64,000 nucleotides of DNA from Adiantum capillus-veneris (Eukaryota; Streptophyta; Polypodiopsida; Polypodiales; Pteridaceae): contig CM043957.1 in NCBI GenBank assembly GCA_014529385.2, forward strand, positions 88,016,381-88,080,380. The letters run 5' to 3'. Of the stretch, positions 36,401 through 45,997 are shown one piece after another. Every line of letters starts with the position of its first letter. Position 1 is the first letter of the stretch. The position numbers were made by a program, and so were the translations under genes. The notes under the pieces were generated by a model that searched no databases, was not told the DNA's origin, and saw nothing but the letters and a program-made list of their open reading frames with translations.

Positions 36401-37344
36401 TGAAGTATATCATAATGCAAATCAAAGATATGTTGGTGCTCTACAAAGTGCCAAGGAAATCTTAGATCATAAGATTCATTTACTTCTAGAAGGTCATTCT
36501 ACTACTAGCAGGGGGCCATAGACAAGAATGACCTTGAGAGAGCAGGAGAGGAATTTAAAAACCTCTACAACCTGGTTGAATAACTAGAAAAACGATGCAA
36601 CAAGAGAATAAGTAGTGATGAACTTTATTGAGTTTGTTCCAGATTCTCTAGCACTGATATACACCTACTTGCTAAGGAGGCTGAGCTACCTAGGTCCTTT
36701 CCAGCTTTGCATTCAACATATCTAGAACTAGCTAACCAACAAAGCTATATCAAGATGGTAAATGAGCTCAAAGATTGGTATGAAGAAGCCACCACTAAGT
36801 GGACAACTTGAAATCAAGTTTTGGACAAGGCTCTGAAGAAGGACTAGGCTAATGATATGATAACTCTCAACTGAAGATGGGCCACTGATGAGTGCAAACT
36901 TTTAGATTGATCAAAATAACCAATCAACTACTGGAACTCACTGTAGAGGCATCCAAAATACCTGAAAAGGAAATAGCTAATAAGGTATCCTTTAAACCGC
37001 AATTCAGAGAAATGGGTGAAATTCTCTTTGAAGCTCACATCAAGTACAATCAACCTCTACCTCAAGAATGGATATACACAGCCTCTTACTAACATAGTCT
37101 AGCCAGAGCCTGACTAACTAGAGGAAAAATAACCTTTATGACCCTGATACAAAGACCGGGAATGCACTCACCCCTTATACATTTGAAATGAGGATAGTTT
37201 GGAAGGATCAATTGGAACAAGAAGCACTATATTAACTTATTCAGAAAGAGAATGTTGGTCCTAGTGTGCAAGAGCCACCCAGGGTCTTATATAGACCTCC
37301 AAAGAAGAAGGATCTAGATAAGAAGAAGTGAGTCTGCTGGATTG
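33500..37344 (+). pseudogene. Extra 3' coding region of G2, unassigned
   Basis: About 3.8 kb between integrase and the 3' LTR, broken into many open pieces but clearly once coding: the minus-strand copy (55103-57327) matches it at protein level. Matching points are VNELKDWYEEATTKW with VDELCGWYVVASTEW, LIKITNQLLEL with LIKITNQLLLI, EKEIANKVSFKPQFREM with KKELANKASFES-FREM, and the C-terminal RPPKKKDLDKKK with KPPKKKAPDKKR. A coiled-coil-like stretch lies at 35240-35430 (EMEKAKREMIKIRTKLLELS), followed by an Asp-rich stretch (DPNDDDDDQPP). I see no zinc knuckle, RT or integrase motif. Its position resembles env-like ORFs of some plant gypsy elements, but I see no clear signal peptide or transmembrane helix. 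Confidence 0.6.
34483..34552. repeat. Two adjacent near-perfect palindromes
   Basis: Palindrome 1: arms 34483-34503 and 34506-34526 (21 bp, perfect) around the loop CA. Palindrome 2: arms 34525-34537 and 34540-34552 (13 bp, perfect), also around CA. Both share the centre GACTGG-CA-CCAGTC. They lie inside the G2 extra region and end an open frame. Confidence 0.95.
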
Positions 37345-37779
37345 ATAATGTTTAGAGTGAAGACTAGATTGGTAATTCCCATCTATAGTTACTATGGTAA
37401 CTAGTACACTGCATAGTTGGCCAGAGTTCCAGTCAAAAAGCTATAAATAGGGCTTGCTATTGCATTTCTGGGATCCTAAATCCCTACAGATCCCTAATAT
37501 CTCAAGTTTCCCTAAGTGATTATATTGGCTAGAGATTGGAGCTCTTCACACTCTTGTAATCCTCATTAAGCCCAAATACATTTGACCCATTCATTGCACT
37601 TGTACATGTTGATCTGAATAGACATTCCAATTTCAATTCTGAGTTCCAATGTTAATTCTCAATTCCAATTCCATTGTTTAGAGTTACTCTCAGTCCCATT
37701 TCATTTCCAGTGTTGTCTAATTTGAAGTCTCGTACTGATTTGAACTAACTCTACCTGCCTACTTAGAATAGCTATCTTA
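37345..37779 (+). repeat. 3' LTR of G2
   Basis: Homologous to 25447-25955 and 54654-55102, with internal deletions near its start. It ends AGAATAGCTATCTTA, while the minus-strand copy ends GGAATAGCTGTCTCA. Confidence 0.82.
37440..37451 (+). promoter_or_regulatory. TATA box of G2 3' LTR
   Basis: GCTATAAATAGG, same context (GTCAAAAA before it) as in the 5' LTR. Confidence 0.75.
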
Positions 37780-38278
37780 GAGTGTACAACAATGAAATAG
37801 GCCTAAATATCAAGAATGCATGGAATTGGGTTTTTGGCCTTAAACAGATACGTCCAAGTCGCCATTAAAAATACATGGCATAAGAGTTAGAGTCGGGCAA
37901 CTAAGCCACTAAATGAGCAAGGCATCAGTCCCAAAGCTTCAAGTAATATTTTATGTGGTCTAAGACCTAAGCTATTTTAAGTACTACTCAAGTTGGAAGA
38001 GTTGAGAATATTTACGTTGTGTCACTTGTGCTAGTATAGGTGAGCATAAGAGTCAAAGTCTATGTATTTTAAGTTTGGTGAGTGAAGAAGGAAGTCCAAA
38101 AGGCACTTGCAGACTGAGCAGAGTGAGGTATGAATGGAGAAGATTCTACATTGAAAACCCTTCTTGGAAACATGGAAGCTATTGTAACATTTTTTGATGT
38201 CACATGAACTACACTTGTTCCTTGAAGCACCCATTAACTTCATCTTTCACACAAGATGATTTTGTTTAACATCCTCAT
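37780..38278. other. Spacer between G2 and G7, nothing recognised
   Basis: Unique-looking AT-rich sequence with no motif I can support. Confidence 0.45.
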
Positions 38279-38710
38279 ATGTATATAGAGTTTTCCATAA
38301 TCGACACTTGCAACAACAATGGCCACCAAAAATATTATGCTAAGCTAGCAAAAACATATTCTAGCCAATTTCAATTTTTTAAGCCTATCAATGAAATAGG
38401 TTATAAGTTAAGTTTACCAAGTACCTGGCTCATTCATAATGCGTTTCATGTGAGTCTCTTGAAACTTTATAAGGGTGAGTCACCCAAAGAACCAGTGATT
38501 GAGGAACCACCCGAGTTTGAGGGTCAAGAAGGGATTTTGCAACCAGAGAGCATCCTACAACATGAAGACAAGGTTTTAAGAAGTGGTGAGACTATTTGAT
38601 GATATCTTGTCAAATTTAAGAATTATCCTTTTATAGAGGTCAGGTGGATGCAAGACATCTATCTAAACAATAATGTAAACCTTGTAAATACTTACAATGA
38701 CTCTTGTCAA
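38279..38710 (+). pseudogene. Gypsy integrase C-terminus with chromodomain (G7)
   Basis: FKPINEIGYKLSLPSTWLIH followed by NAFHVSLLKLYKG is the typical post-core region of chromovirus integrase (usually G-x2-AY-x-L-LP...HPVFHVS-LK). It is followed by EPPEFEGQEGILQPESILQH, then a stop, and then YLVKFKNYP, the first strand of a chromodomain (usual pattern YLVKW-x-GYP). The chromodomain steers integration to heterochromatin marks in this lineage. The rest of pol is absent to the left, so only the 3' end of an element remains. It leads to the LTR at 39060. Confidence 0.8.
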
Positions 38711-40027
38711 AGATAAGGATTAGGTATGAACAAAGTGTATTTTACAAAGAATTTTGTCTCGTTTTGACTATAAGATTTCTTTTAAATGTTCATAAGCATA
38801 CCATGAATCAAGCTTGTTGCAACCCAGTCCCTCAAGAATCTAGCAGACCTTGCCAATCTAGTATGAAAGATGATTAGTGCTAAGTAAAGACATTCTTGCG
38901 ATAGCTATGCTTTTTAAGCACCAAGTGGAATTAGTTACACCATTGTGGAAGAATATCGATGGCTAAAAAGGGATCCTCTACTCAAAGCAACATGACTAGC
39001 TATGACTTTATTTTCCCTACCCCATAGTTGAGGATGACTATGATTTCAAGGAAGAGTTAATGTCATGAAAATTAATTTCTAACCCTCTAAAAGTATTTTC
39101 CATCCTAATTTGGCCACTTAAGTTCAGGGAAAATAGAAAGAGAACAAATGAAATTGATTAAGTGCCGATAGACCAACTCGGTCAAGTATTGGGACCAAAA
39201 GGGAAAAAGTCCATAAATAAGCAAGGGTAATTTCTAACTAGTTATCTTAGTCATAGGTACATGTTAAGGAAGGATGAATGGATTTCGAGAAGTTGCATCC
39301 TTGATCAAAGGTCCAAGATGAAGGAGATGACCGAGAGAAATTATAGGAGTCTAAAAATACAAAGTGATTGTGTTAATCTCAAGTCCTTAGAATAACTCTT
39401 TAGACTCCAAGTATGAAATCTAGGAAGCCTTAGGCTGAAATTCTTACTTGCCACAATTTATCTAAATTTAGCAGGTTTTGGGAGGAGCTTGGCAGCACCT
39501 CTAAAGCATTGTGCTAAGACTTTGCATAAGAGGTGAAAGTTTTAAAGCCCAAAGGGTGATTTTTATTTTTTACCAAATTTTATTATAATTTAGGAGGTCC
39601 TAAATTAGCAGGTAGGTTGTAGCTCCGAGTCAGTTTCATAAGCCTCCAAGGTTTGTGCAAAGGTCTTGCACCCGTGATAATTAATAAAGGATAAGTTTAC
39701 GGTTTTTAATAAATGGAAGAGAAAATCTAAAGTCTAAGGTAGCATCAGTCCTACCTCATTTAGTAAGTCGACTCTAGTCTTTGTTTACTAAGCTTGACTA
39801 GGCCAGATGTCCAAAGTAGGACATGCTTGCTTTGTGTGAACTCAACAAGTGTGTGCGAGTGTGTGTGGTGTCTCCACTTGCCAAGATGAGTCCGAAAGAG
39901 AAGTTCTAGCATGCAAGGCAAGAGGGACAAGTGTTTGAACAATCTTGCGTTGCATTAGGAGGTGTTCCCACCCTCATTGGTCAAGTGGAAAGAATTCTAA
40001 GTTAAGACTAGTTGCACACTTGCATAA

Positions 40028-40036
40028 CTATATAAG
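40028..40036 (+). promoter_or_regulatory. TATA box of the G7 LTR
   Basis: CTATATAAG in the order expected: U3, TATA, then a short leader and the CT tract starting about 80 bp downstream. Confidence 0.6.
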
Positions 40037-40105
40037 AGAGGGTTCGTTGGATTTTGAAGTTTTTGCTCCTCTCACACACTCTCTCAAGTGCCCAAATTGG
40101 CAAAG

Positions 40106-40110
<5 letters not shown>

Positions 40111-40142
<32 letters not shown>
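40111..40142. repeat. (CT)n tract in the G7 LTR
   Basis: About 16 CT units directly downstream of the presumed transcription start of the LTR. Confidence 0.95.
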
Positions 40143-40144
<2 letters not shown>

Positions 40145-40400
40145 GAGAGCTCTAGAGACAGACTCTATGCTCAAGCTCCTAGCTATGGATGCAAATCCAA
40201 GCCAATGAAACTTTCTTCTTCTCTATCTCTAAAACTCTATTACTAAGCTTGCTAAGAGATTTTCCATGAGAAAGCATATATGAACAAATCCATTCTCTTG
40301 CTTGAAAATACTTCTTTTCATCCTCGTCTTCCTCTGTTTTCGCATTTCTTTTCTCCTCGCTTCGCATTAGGAAAAAATTGGACCCCATTGGGGCTATGTA

Positions 40401-40649
40401 AGGATTCCTAATTTTAAGGGATTAAAGCTAATTTTGTAGGGGATGGAGGGAACAAAGACAATAAATAGGGCTACTTTTGTAGCTCTCTCTCTAACTTCTC
40501 TCTAGATAGGAGAGGGGGGGAAAGTAGGGAATGAGGGTGGTAAAGTAGGAGCAAGAGGGGGGATAAAGTAGGAGAGAGAGGGGGGTAAAAAGAGAGAGAG
40601 AGGAGTAAAAGTAGAGAGAAGAACCATTCTCTCTCTACCTATCACCAAA
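40401..40649. other. Purine-rich stretch
   Basis: From about 40490 to 40620 the plus strand is strongly purine-rich (GAGAGGGGGGGAAAGTAGGG and similar). It has no gene and could be part of an element leader or LTR. Confidence 0.6.
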
Positions 40650-40981
40650 CAAAGAGAGTAAGTAGTTATGACAAAATCCACTTTTCAGTTCGTGCATCAA
40701 TTCACCCCAAAAAAATGAATTTTTTATAAAATCTTCAAAATGGATCTTTTAAGCTTTCAAAAGGTCCCTATATATATATATATATATAACAATATTTTTT
40801 TAGAAGAATCTAGCTTTTATAAGCTCCAAATCTAAATTCCTTGGGTCCCTCACTACATTAATTCCACAAAGAGAGTAAGTAGTTATGACATCTTCCACTT
40901 TTCAGCTCGTGCCTCAATTCACCTCAAAAAATGATTTTTTAATAAAATCTTCAAAATGAATCCTTTAAGCTTTAAAAAGGT

Positions 40982-41025
<44 letters not shown>

Positions 41026-41083
41026 GTATTTTTTAATCAAGAGAGACATTGTACAATACAATTCTTTGTGTTCCCACTACTTC
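40650..41083 (+). repeat. 217-bp tandem duplication with TA microsatellites
   Basis: ACAAAGAGAGTAAGTAGTTATGACA at 40650 recurs at 40867, a 217-bp offset. The following text recurs with scattered changes and ends each time in GGTCCCTATATATATA. The TA tract is longer in the second copy (about 40985-41022) than in the first (about 40764-40788). Confidence 0.9.
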
Positions 41084-41084
41084 T

Positions 41085-41446
41085 ATAATTCTCTTCTAGG
41101 TGTGAGAATACCTCTACACAAAGAGAGAGATTATTATTTAATCTACCTAGATTGTCTGTAGTGTGAGTACTACTCTACACATGACAAACAATCATTAGAT
41201 AAATCTATCCCAAGTTACTTCCAGGTGTGAACATAGTTCAACACACAACAAGTAACTCCTAACTTTAACTATCTAACTTAAGTTACTTCTAAGTGTGAAC
41301 ATAGTTCAACACAAAGCAAATAACTGCTAGCTTTAACTTTATTGAATCACTTCCAAGTGTGAGTTTTCTCTACACAATGCAAGAAATCATTAACTACCTT
41401 ACTTAATTTACCTCTCAGTGTAAGATATACTTCACAGAGAGTAGAT
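41085..41446. repeat. Tandem array of about six hairpin-forming units of 60-68 bp
   Basis: Each unit contains GTGTGAG or GTGTGAA, a short loop, then CTCTACAC or TTCAACAC, flanked by an outer stem. Inner stems: 41100-41106 with 41112-41119; 41161-41167 with 41173-41180; 41225-41231 with 41237-41244; 41293-41299 with 41305-41312; 41357-41363 with 41368-41375; 41418-41424 with 41430-41435. Outer stems include AGTTACTT with AAGTAACT (unit 3, perfect), ATTGTCTGT with ACAAACAAT (unit 2) and CTCTT with AAGAG (unit 1). The paired bases change together between units. No coding sense. Confidence 0.8.
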
Positions 41447-41655
41447 AAAGACTAAACTCAAAACTCCAAAACCTAGAAAAAACATTTTGTCCAAAGCTCT
41501 AAATTTCTATTAAAAATTCTTTAACTAATTTTTTAATATTTTTCTTGTTGTTGAGGCTCATCTATAGATGAGAAAAGGGAAAGAGAGCTCAATGGAATGA
41601 GAAAAACAGTCCATTTTCACGGTATATAAGGAACTTTATTGTGATTGAACTAATA

Positions 41656-41717
41656 TTTCGATCAAATAACATTTTGATCGAACTTATATTTCGATCGAAA
41701 TGTTATTCGATCAAAAT
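41656..41717. repeat. Inverted repeat rich in TTCGATC motifs
   Basis: Arms 41665-41682 and 41690-41707 match at 17 of 18 positions around a 7-nt loop. The segment holds four GATC sites and further TTCGATCA motifs on both sides. Confidence 0.85.
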
Positions 41718-42324
41718 TCCAATAAATTATATGATATGGTAGTTTTGTTGATGTGGCATTGTATAATACGGTCGAATAAAAATAGGTATCGTATATAGGT
41801 GCTTCATTGTCGACAGGTTTGAGTGAGTTGGCCGCATGATCCACAATGCCATGGAGAATCTATAGACCGTTGTTGCTCCACACAACTTTGCCAATGGTGC
41901 TAGCAAGCTATGTGTCATCATGTGGTGCTTCAAATGGTTAGTGCAAGTTTATGCAATGGCATGATAGGGAGTGCGGAGATGTGTGATAGTTGTGGTTTGT
42001 ATTAAGCCTTAGAAGTGCGATATTTCATTAGAGAAACCTATCTAACATGTGGTGCATTGTTGGTGCCTCATTTTGAGAGTGACGGACTTGCTGGTGGCTG
42101 GCGTATGCCTCTCAATGGTCGTGTGTATGCATCACCATCTATCTTGAAACATGCCTCCTCTCCTTGATATAAGTGGAGAGGGGAGGTTATTTACAATGAA
42201 TTATTCCTAGACATGGAGGGGTTATGGCACATGACTCGAACTCCAAAAGGAGACCACTATTTTGGCTCTACGGAGGTGGTGATGATAGTTGGATACCCTC
42301 TAGCTAGTGGGTGGCCATTGGGGC

Positions 42325-42360
<36 letters not shown>
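42325..42360. repeat. (GA)n tract
   Basis: About 17 GA units. Confidence 0.95.
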
Positions 42361-42362
<2 letters not shown>

Positions 42363-42749
42363 TAGGGTGGGGAAATGGGAAAATTTACAAGGTATGCTAG
42401 TCATAGCTAGCTTATTGAGAGAGAGGGGTTTTTACAAGGGATTTTTAAAGGCGAGTGTTGTTGAAGAAGATGAATATGCTAGATATGGTGGTAGAAGCTC
42501 CTAGACTAGCAAAGACTTTATTGAATACAATCTTGGCCCTCACAATCATGCACCAAATTCCTAGTCTAGAGAGAAGTATATACAATGATCATGATAGGTG
42601 GAGTCAAAAGGTAATTACAAGGTTTGATATCATTAGAAAATGTTCAAAGTTGATGCAAAATGGTCACAGCCCATTGCTCGATTGTCGCTCACGTAGCTTA
42701 ATGCTCGCCCAGACATTCCTTTGTTTGCAGCTCTCACCTGTCATAAATA

Positions 42750-43999
42750 AGTCATTTTTTATTTTCATCATACAACATCAACCACATTGTATCGTCCTTT
42801 ATGATACCCAAGCTTAGCATCATCCTCTTGAAGAATCTTAGCCCAACTGGCCTTTTATCCCTTCAAATCATTTTTTTGTGTAAACTATTTTATACTTTCA
42901 TGGTCAAATACAATCTTGAATTGAATCCCATACAAATAATGTCACCTCGTTTTTCAAAGAAGACGCTATTTCATAGAGTTCTCTTTCATAAAAGCAAAGT
43001 AATTCTACTGTGCAAAATCAAGTTTCTTACTTTCAACTGCAATTTCCCCGCCCTCTACAAGAGGATGGCTCCAATAGCACGACTACTAGCATGTTTTTCT
43101 AGCACTACCAATTTCATACGGTCCACAATAGCTAAAATGGGAGTTGTAGCTAATTTGATCTTGACATCATCGAAAATTTTCTATTGAGATTCTCCCCGTT
43201 GAAAGGTCTTCCCCTTGGCTTTCAGTTAGTTCATCATAGGAACAACAATACAAGCATAGTTTTTAATGAATCATTGATAAAAACCTACAAAATTCCAAAA
43301 AAAATCTAAAGCTCTTCCAAATTTTTGGAAGAAGACCATCTTCAAATGGAATCCACTTTGTATTTATACATATGAAGTTCGGTAGTCAAGATTACATGCC
43401 CCAAATAGTTAACCTCATCTTTGAGAAAATCACACTTGGATTTCTTGGCATATAACTCGTTATGTCGTAGTGATTTAAACACCTTCTTCATATGTTGTAA
43501 GTGCTCTTCTTCAAAGACACCATACGTTAGGATGCCATCAAGAAAAATGATAAGAAACCTGCCGCGATATGGTTTCAAGACATTGTCCATAAGTGTGATG
43601 AACGTGGCTGGTGCATTTGTAAACCCAAAGGGAATAACCAAAAACTCATAATTGTCAAAATCTTGTTCAAAAAGCAATTTGGGTATATTAACAAGCTTAA
43701 TGCATACTTGATGATACCATGACCACAAATCTATCTTTGTAAAGATATGAGCATGGGTGAGTTTATCAAATACCTCATTCATTCTAGGCAGCATATACCT
43801 TTCTTGATAGTAACCTCAATTAGGCCACGATAATCTATGCACATGTGCATAGTACCATCCTTTTTCTTCACCAGCAAAATGGGAGAGGCCCATAATAAAG
43901 AATTGGGTTGTATGAACCCTCTAGTGAGGTAGTCAACAAGTTGACGTTCGACCTCAATAGCCTCATAATGATTAATCCTATAGGGTGGTTTACTAACGG
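42750..43999 (-). pseudogene. pol: G3 gypsy reverse transcriptase and RNase H (left half of a split element)
   Basis: On the minus strand from 43999 downward: [66 protein letters not shown] and then FLIIFLDGIL, where the catalytic YLDD has become FLDG. NYLGHVIL follows. After a broken connection, RNase H shows TTPILAIVDRMKLVV, RAIGAILL and FDHESIK. The frames are 44048-43779 and 43794-43342, then only fragments to about 42750. No integrase is seen. The N-terminal end of RT is at 53043, on the other side of element G1. Confidence 0.87.
43995..43999. repeat. Target site duplication of G1 (partner 53043-53047)
   Basis: AACGG at both edges. The reconstructed target reads through as gypsy RT of G3. 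Confidence 0.88.
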
Positions 44000-45919
44000 T
44001 GGTACAGCCAAAGTTGTTCCGCGCTATAAAGTGTGCTATGCAGTGCAAAGGGTGCTAGAAGGTGCATGGTAGAGGGCTAAAGCCAGTGTGGGAGACCTCA
44101 GCAGGACAATGGCAACGGAAATGCATGCTTAAAGTGTTTTTTTAGGCTAGGCGGCCTTCGAAGTGGGCTGATGGGGACTACAAGTCAAAGTGTTTGAGAT
44201 GTGTGGAATGGGCACCGAAATGTGGTGTTCAAGATGCTCTAGAAGCTCGTCCAGACGGATCGCCAAACAGAGTCCCAGTGTGAAAGTTATGATAGTTCGA
44301 AGTTAGAAGGCTTCGCAGGTCCCGACGGACAGGGCAGGTACAGACAGGTGGCAAAAACTGGTATCATTGGATACACGCATAAAGCTCAAGCTGAGGAGCA
44401 TGCCGATCTTTTCGGTTCGCCATTCAGAGCTCAAACGGACAAGTTATGGCTTGTGGAATATGCCGGGGGTCGGGTACGTGCTCATCGGGCCACGTTGGTA
44501 GGCTCGTCGACAGGCATGTTTTTAGGGCTCACCAAGATTCTGAAAAATTGCATGTAATGTGGGGGGTCAATCAAGACTTGCGGCTTGCTGATCGAAGTCG
44601 TGTGCATCGAAATGGGTCGAATCTAAGTTGGCAAGTAGATGGCGGGAAGGGGTTAGATGGTTTTCCCCGTTTTGGGATGTGGTACCTGAGGCCAGGGTGA
44701 CATCGAGCGATGGAGGAGAGGTGGGATTCGGAATCAATAAGATGGAGTTCCCATGTGGCATGCTCGAAAAATCTTACTTAGAGAATCCGTGCACATAGAA
44801 GCACCCACCATGTGGGAAACAAACACATGAGCCTCCTTGGTTGTAATAACTAAAAGAAGCAAAGTTTGCCTTGGCTGGAGTGGAAAAAAAGAAAGGGAAG
44901 GGAATTCAAAGGCTAAAGGGAAAAAAGGGGGTAGAGGGAAAGCCCAAGGCAGAGTGGCGCCAGGCGTCACTACAAAAAAGAAGAATTTTTTTCTTTTGGG
45001 GTTGGAAAAAAGGAAGAAAGGAAGGGGCAGCGAGCTTCCAAAAGGAAGAGGTTTTTCTTTTTCTGAGGCTGGAGAGAAAAAGAGAGGGTGGAGAAAGAGA
45101 AGCGGTCGATGTGCTCGAGGAGTCGGAGTTGCAGTGAAGGTGGATCGCCGTGAGGCGGCTCGAAAGAGCGAAGACGGCCAAGGGAAGTAGCTTCTCTCGG
45201 AGCGAAGCGAAGGGGGGTTTTTCTCAAGGTTTTTGCTTCTTGCTTGGAGGAAGGAATTGAGAAGGAGCGAAGGGAGAATCTTCGTGCGTTCAGCAGTTGA
45301 AGCTGACATGCGTCACTTGCGAAGCGGCTCGTAAGGGCGAGGGCTTGGCAGAGGAGGCAGCTAGTGAGAGTTGCCAAGGGAAAAGGATGTTGTCGAAGCG
45401 AAGCCAGAGTGAATTTTTCTCCTCGAGGTGGGTACCGACGAGAGTCGAATTTGGGGGGAGGTGTGTGCCCCTATGTATTTTGTGGTCATGGCCATGGTGC
45501 AGCCGAGATCAAGCTACATGGGCCCTGTACATGTGTTTTCTGTTTGAAGGAGAAGCTTTCATTGTCGATTTTGGCATCGTCTTCCCTCCCTTTCCCCCTT
45601 TCTTCTTTGCTCGTCTCCAGGTTGTGTGGTGTCGGTGTGTGTGAGCGTGTGCATCCCTCGGGCCCCCTGTGTGTGTGAGAGAGAAAGAAAGAGAAGTGTT
45701 GAGTTGTGTGGAAGTGCGAGAAGCGGGCAAGATCGGTGTGGTAGCTTTCTGAGGATTGTGCAGGTCTTGTGTGCGTTGGGAGAAGTGCAGGCGAGGCCCT
45801 GCTAGTGTGAATTGTCTTTTTTGAAGGTGTTTTCGAGAGGAGAGGGGTGTTGTGTATACCTTGAGCTATATAGAGGCCATTGCGTGTGTGTTGGGTGTGT
45901 TCCCCATTCCCCCTCTCCA
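44000..45919 (+). repeat. 5' LTR of G1
   Basis: About 1.92 kb, TGGTACAGCC...CCCTCTCCA. It contains an additional segment of about 150 bp (roughly 44930-45075) that the 3' LTR lacks. Long minus-strand open frames inside it (up to 262 codons, from 46274) have no motif and follow base composition. Confidence 0.9.
45866..45874 (+). promoter_or_regulatory. Candidate TATA box of the G1 LTR
   Basis: CTATATAGA, conserved in the 3' LTR (about 52989) and as ACTATAGAG in G1b. It lies only 45 bp before the LTR end, so a very short R-U5 would follow. It may be coincidental. Confidence 0.4.
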
Positions 45920-45924
45920 TCTTC

Positions 45925-45942
45925 TGGTGGCCCCACTGAGGA
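45925..45942 (+). other. Candidate primer binding site of G1
   Basis: TGGTGGCCCCACTGAGGA starts 6 bp after the LTR and begins with the TGG expected opposite a tRNA CCA end. G1b has TGGTGCCCCCAAGGAGGA at the same place. I cannot name the tRNA. Confidence 0.45.
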
Positions 45943-45997
45943 GCACACTGATCACTCCCAGTTAAGTGAAGAGAAGCAGTTTTTGGTGTTGGTCGAC

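Larger units (their letters stand above)
25447..37779 (+). mobile_element. Ty3/gypsy retrotransposon G2 with an extra 3' coding region
   Basis: Two related LTRs (25447-25955 and 37345-37779) bracket gag, protease, RT, RNase H and integrase remnants in gypsy order, followed by a coding-like region of about 3.8 kb before the 3' LTR. A second, pol-less element (G1b) sits between the 5' LTR and gag. A second G2-family copy, G2' (minus strand, 54654-57335), has the same extra region and LTR. Stops and shifts are numerous, so G2 is inactive. No clear target duplication can be read. Confidence 0.82.
39060..40400 (+). repeat. LTR of the chromovirus-like element G7
   Basis: Starts TGTCATGAAAATTAATTTC after the purine-rich AAGGAAGAGTTAA. 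The G4 LTR at 57985 starts with similar text (TGTCATAAAATCTAATATC). A later block also matches: GCTATGGATGCAAATCC here and GCTATGGAATGCATACC at 58678. A TATA box, CTATATAAG, lies at 40028-40036. The 3' end is not defined. Confidence 0.6.
41447..42749. other. Region without recognised gene
   Basis: Contains the GATC-rich inverted repeat (41656-41717) and a GA tract (42325-42360). I cannot assign the 120-codon frame at 42455-42817 to any family. Confidence 0.4.

Noticed and set aside
41085-41446. CRISPR-like array
   Set aside because: The units are contiguous degenerate hairpins without unique spacers, in plant nuclear-type DNA.
42455-42817. 120-codon plus-strand frame
   Set aside because: No motif; its right end overlaps G3 RNase H remnants on the opposite strand.
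44837-45678. Plus-strand Lys/Gly/Arg-rich frames in the G1 5' LTR
   Set aside because: They lie in LTR sequence, are shifted or broken in the 3' LTR, and follow purine-rich composition.
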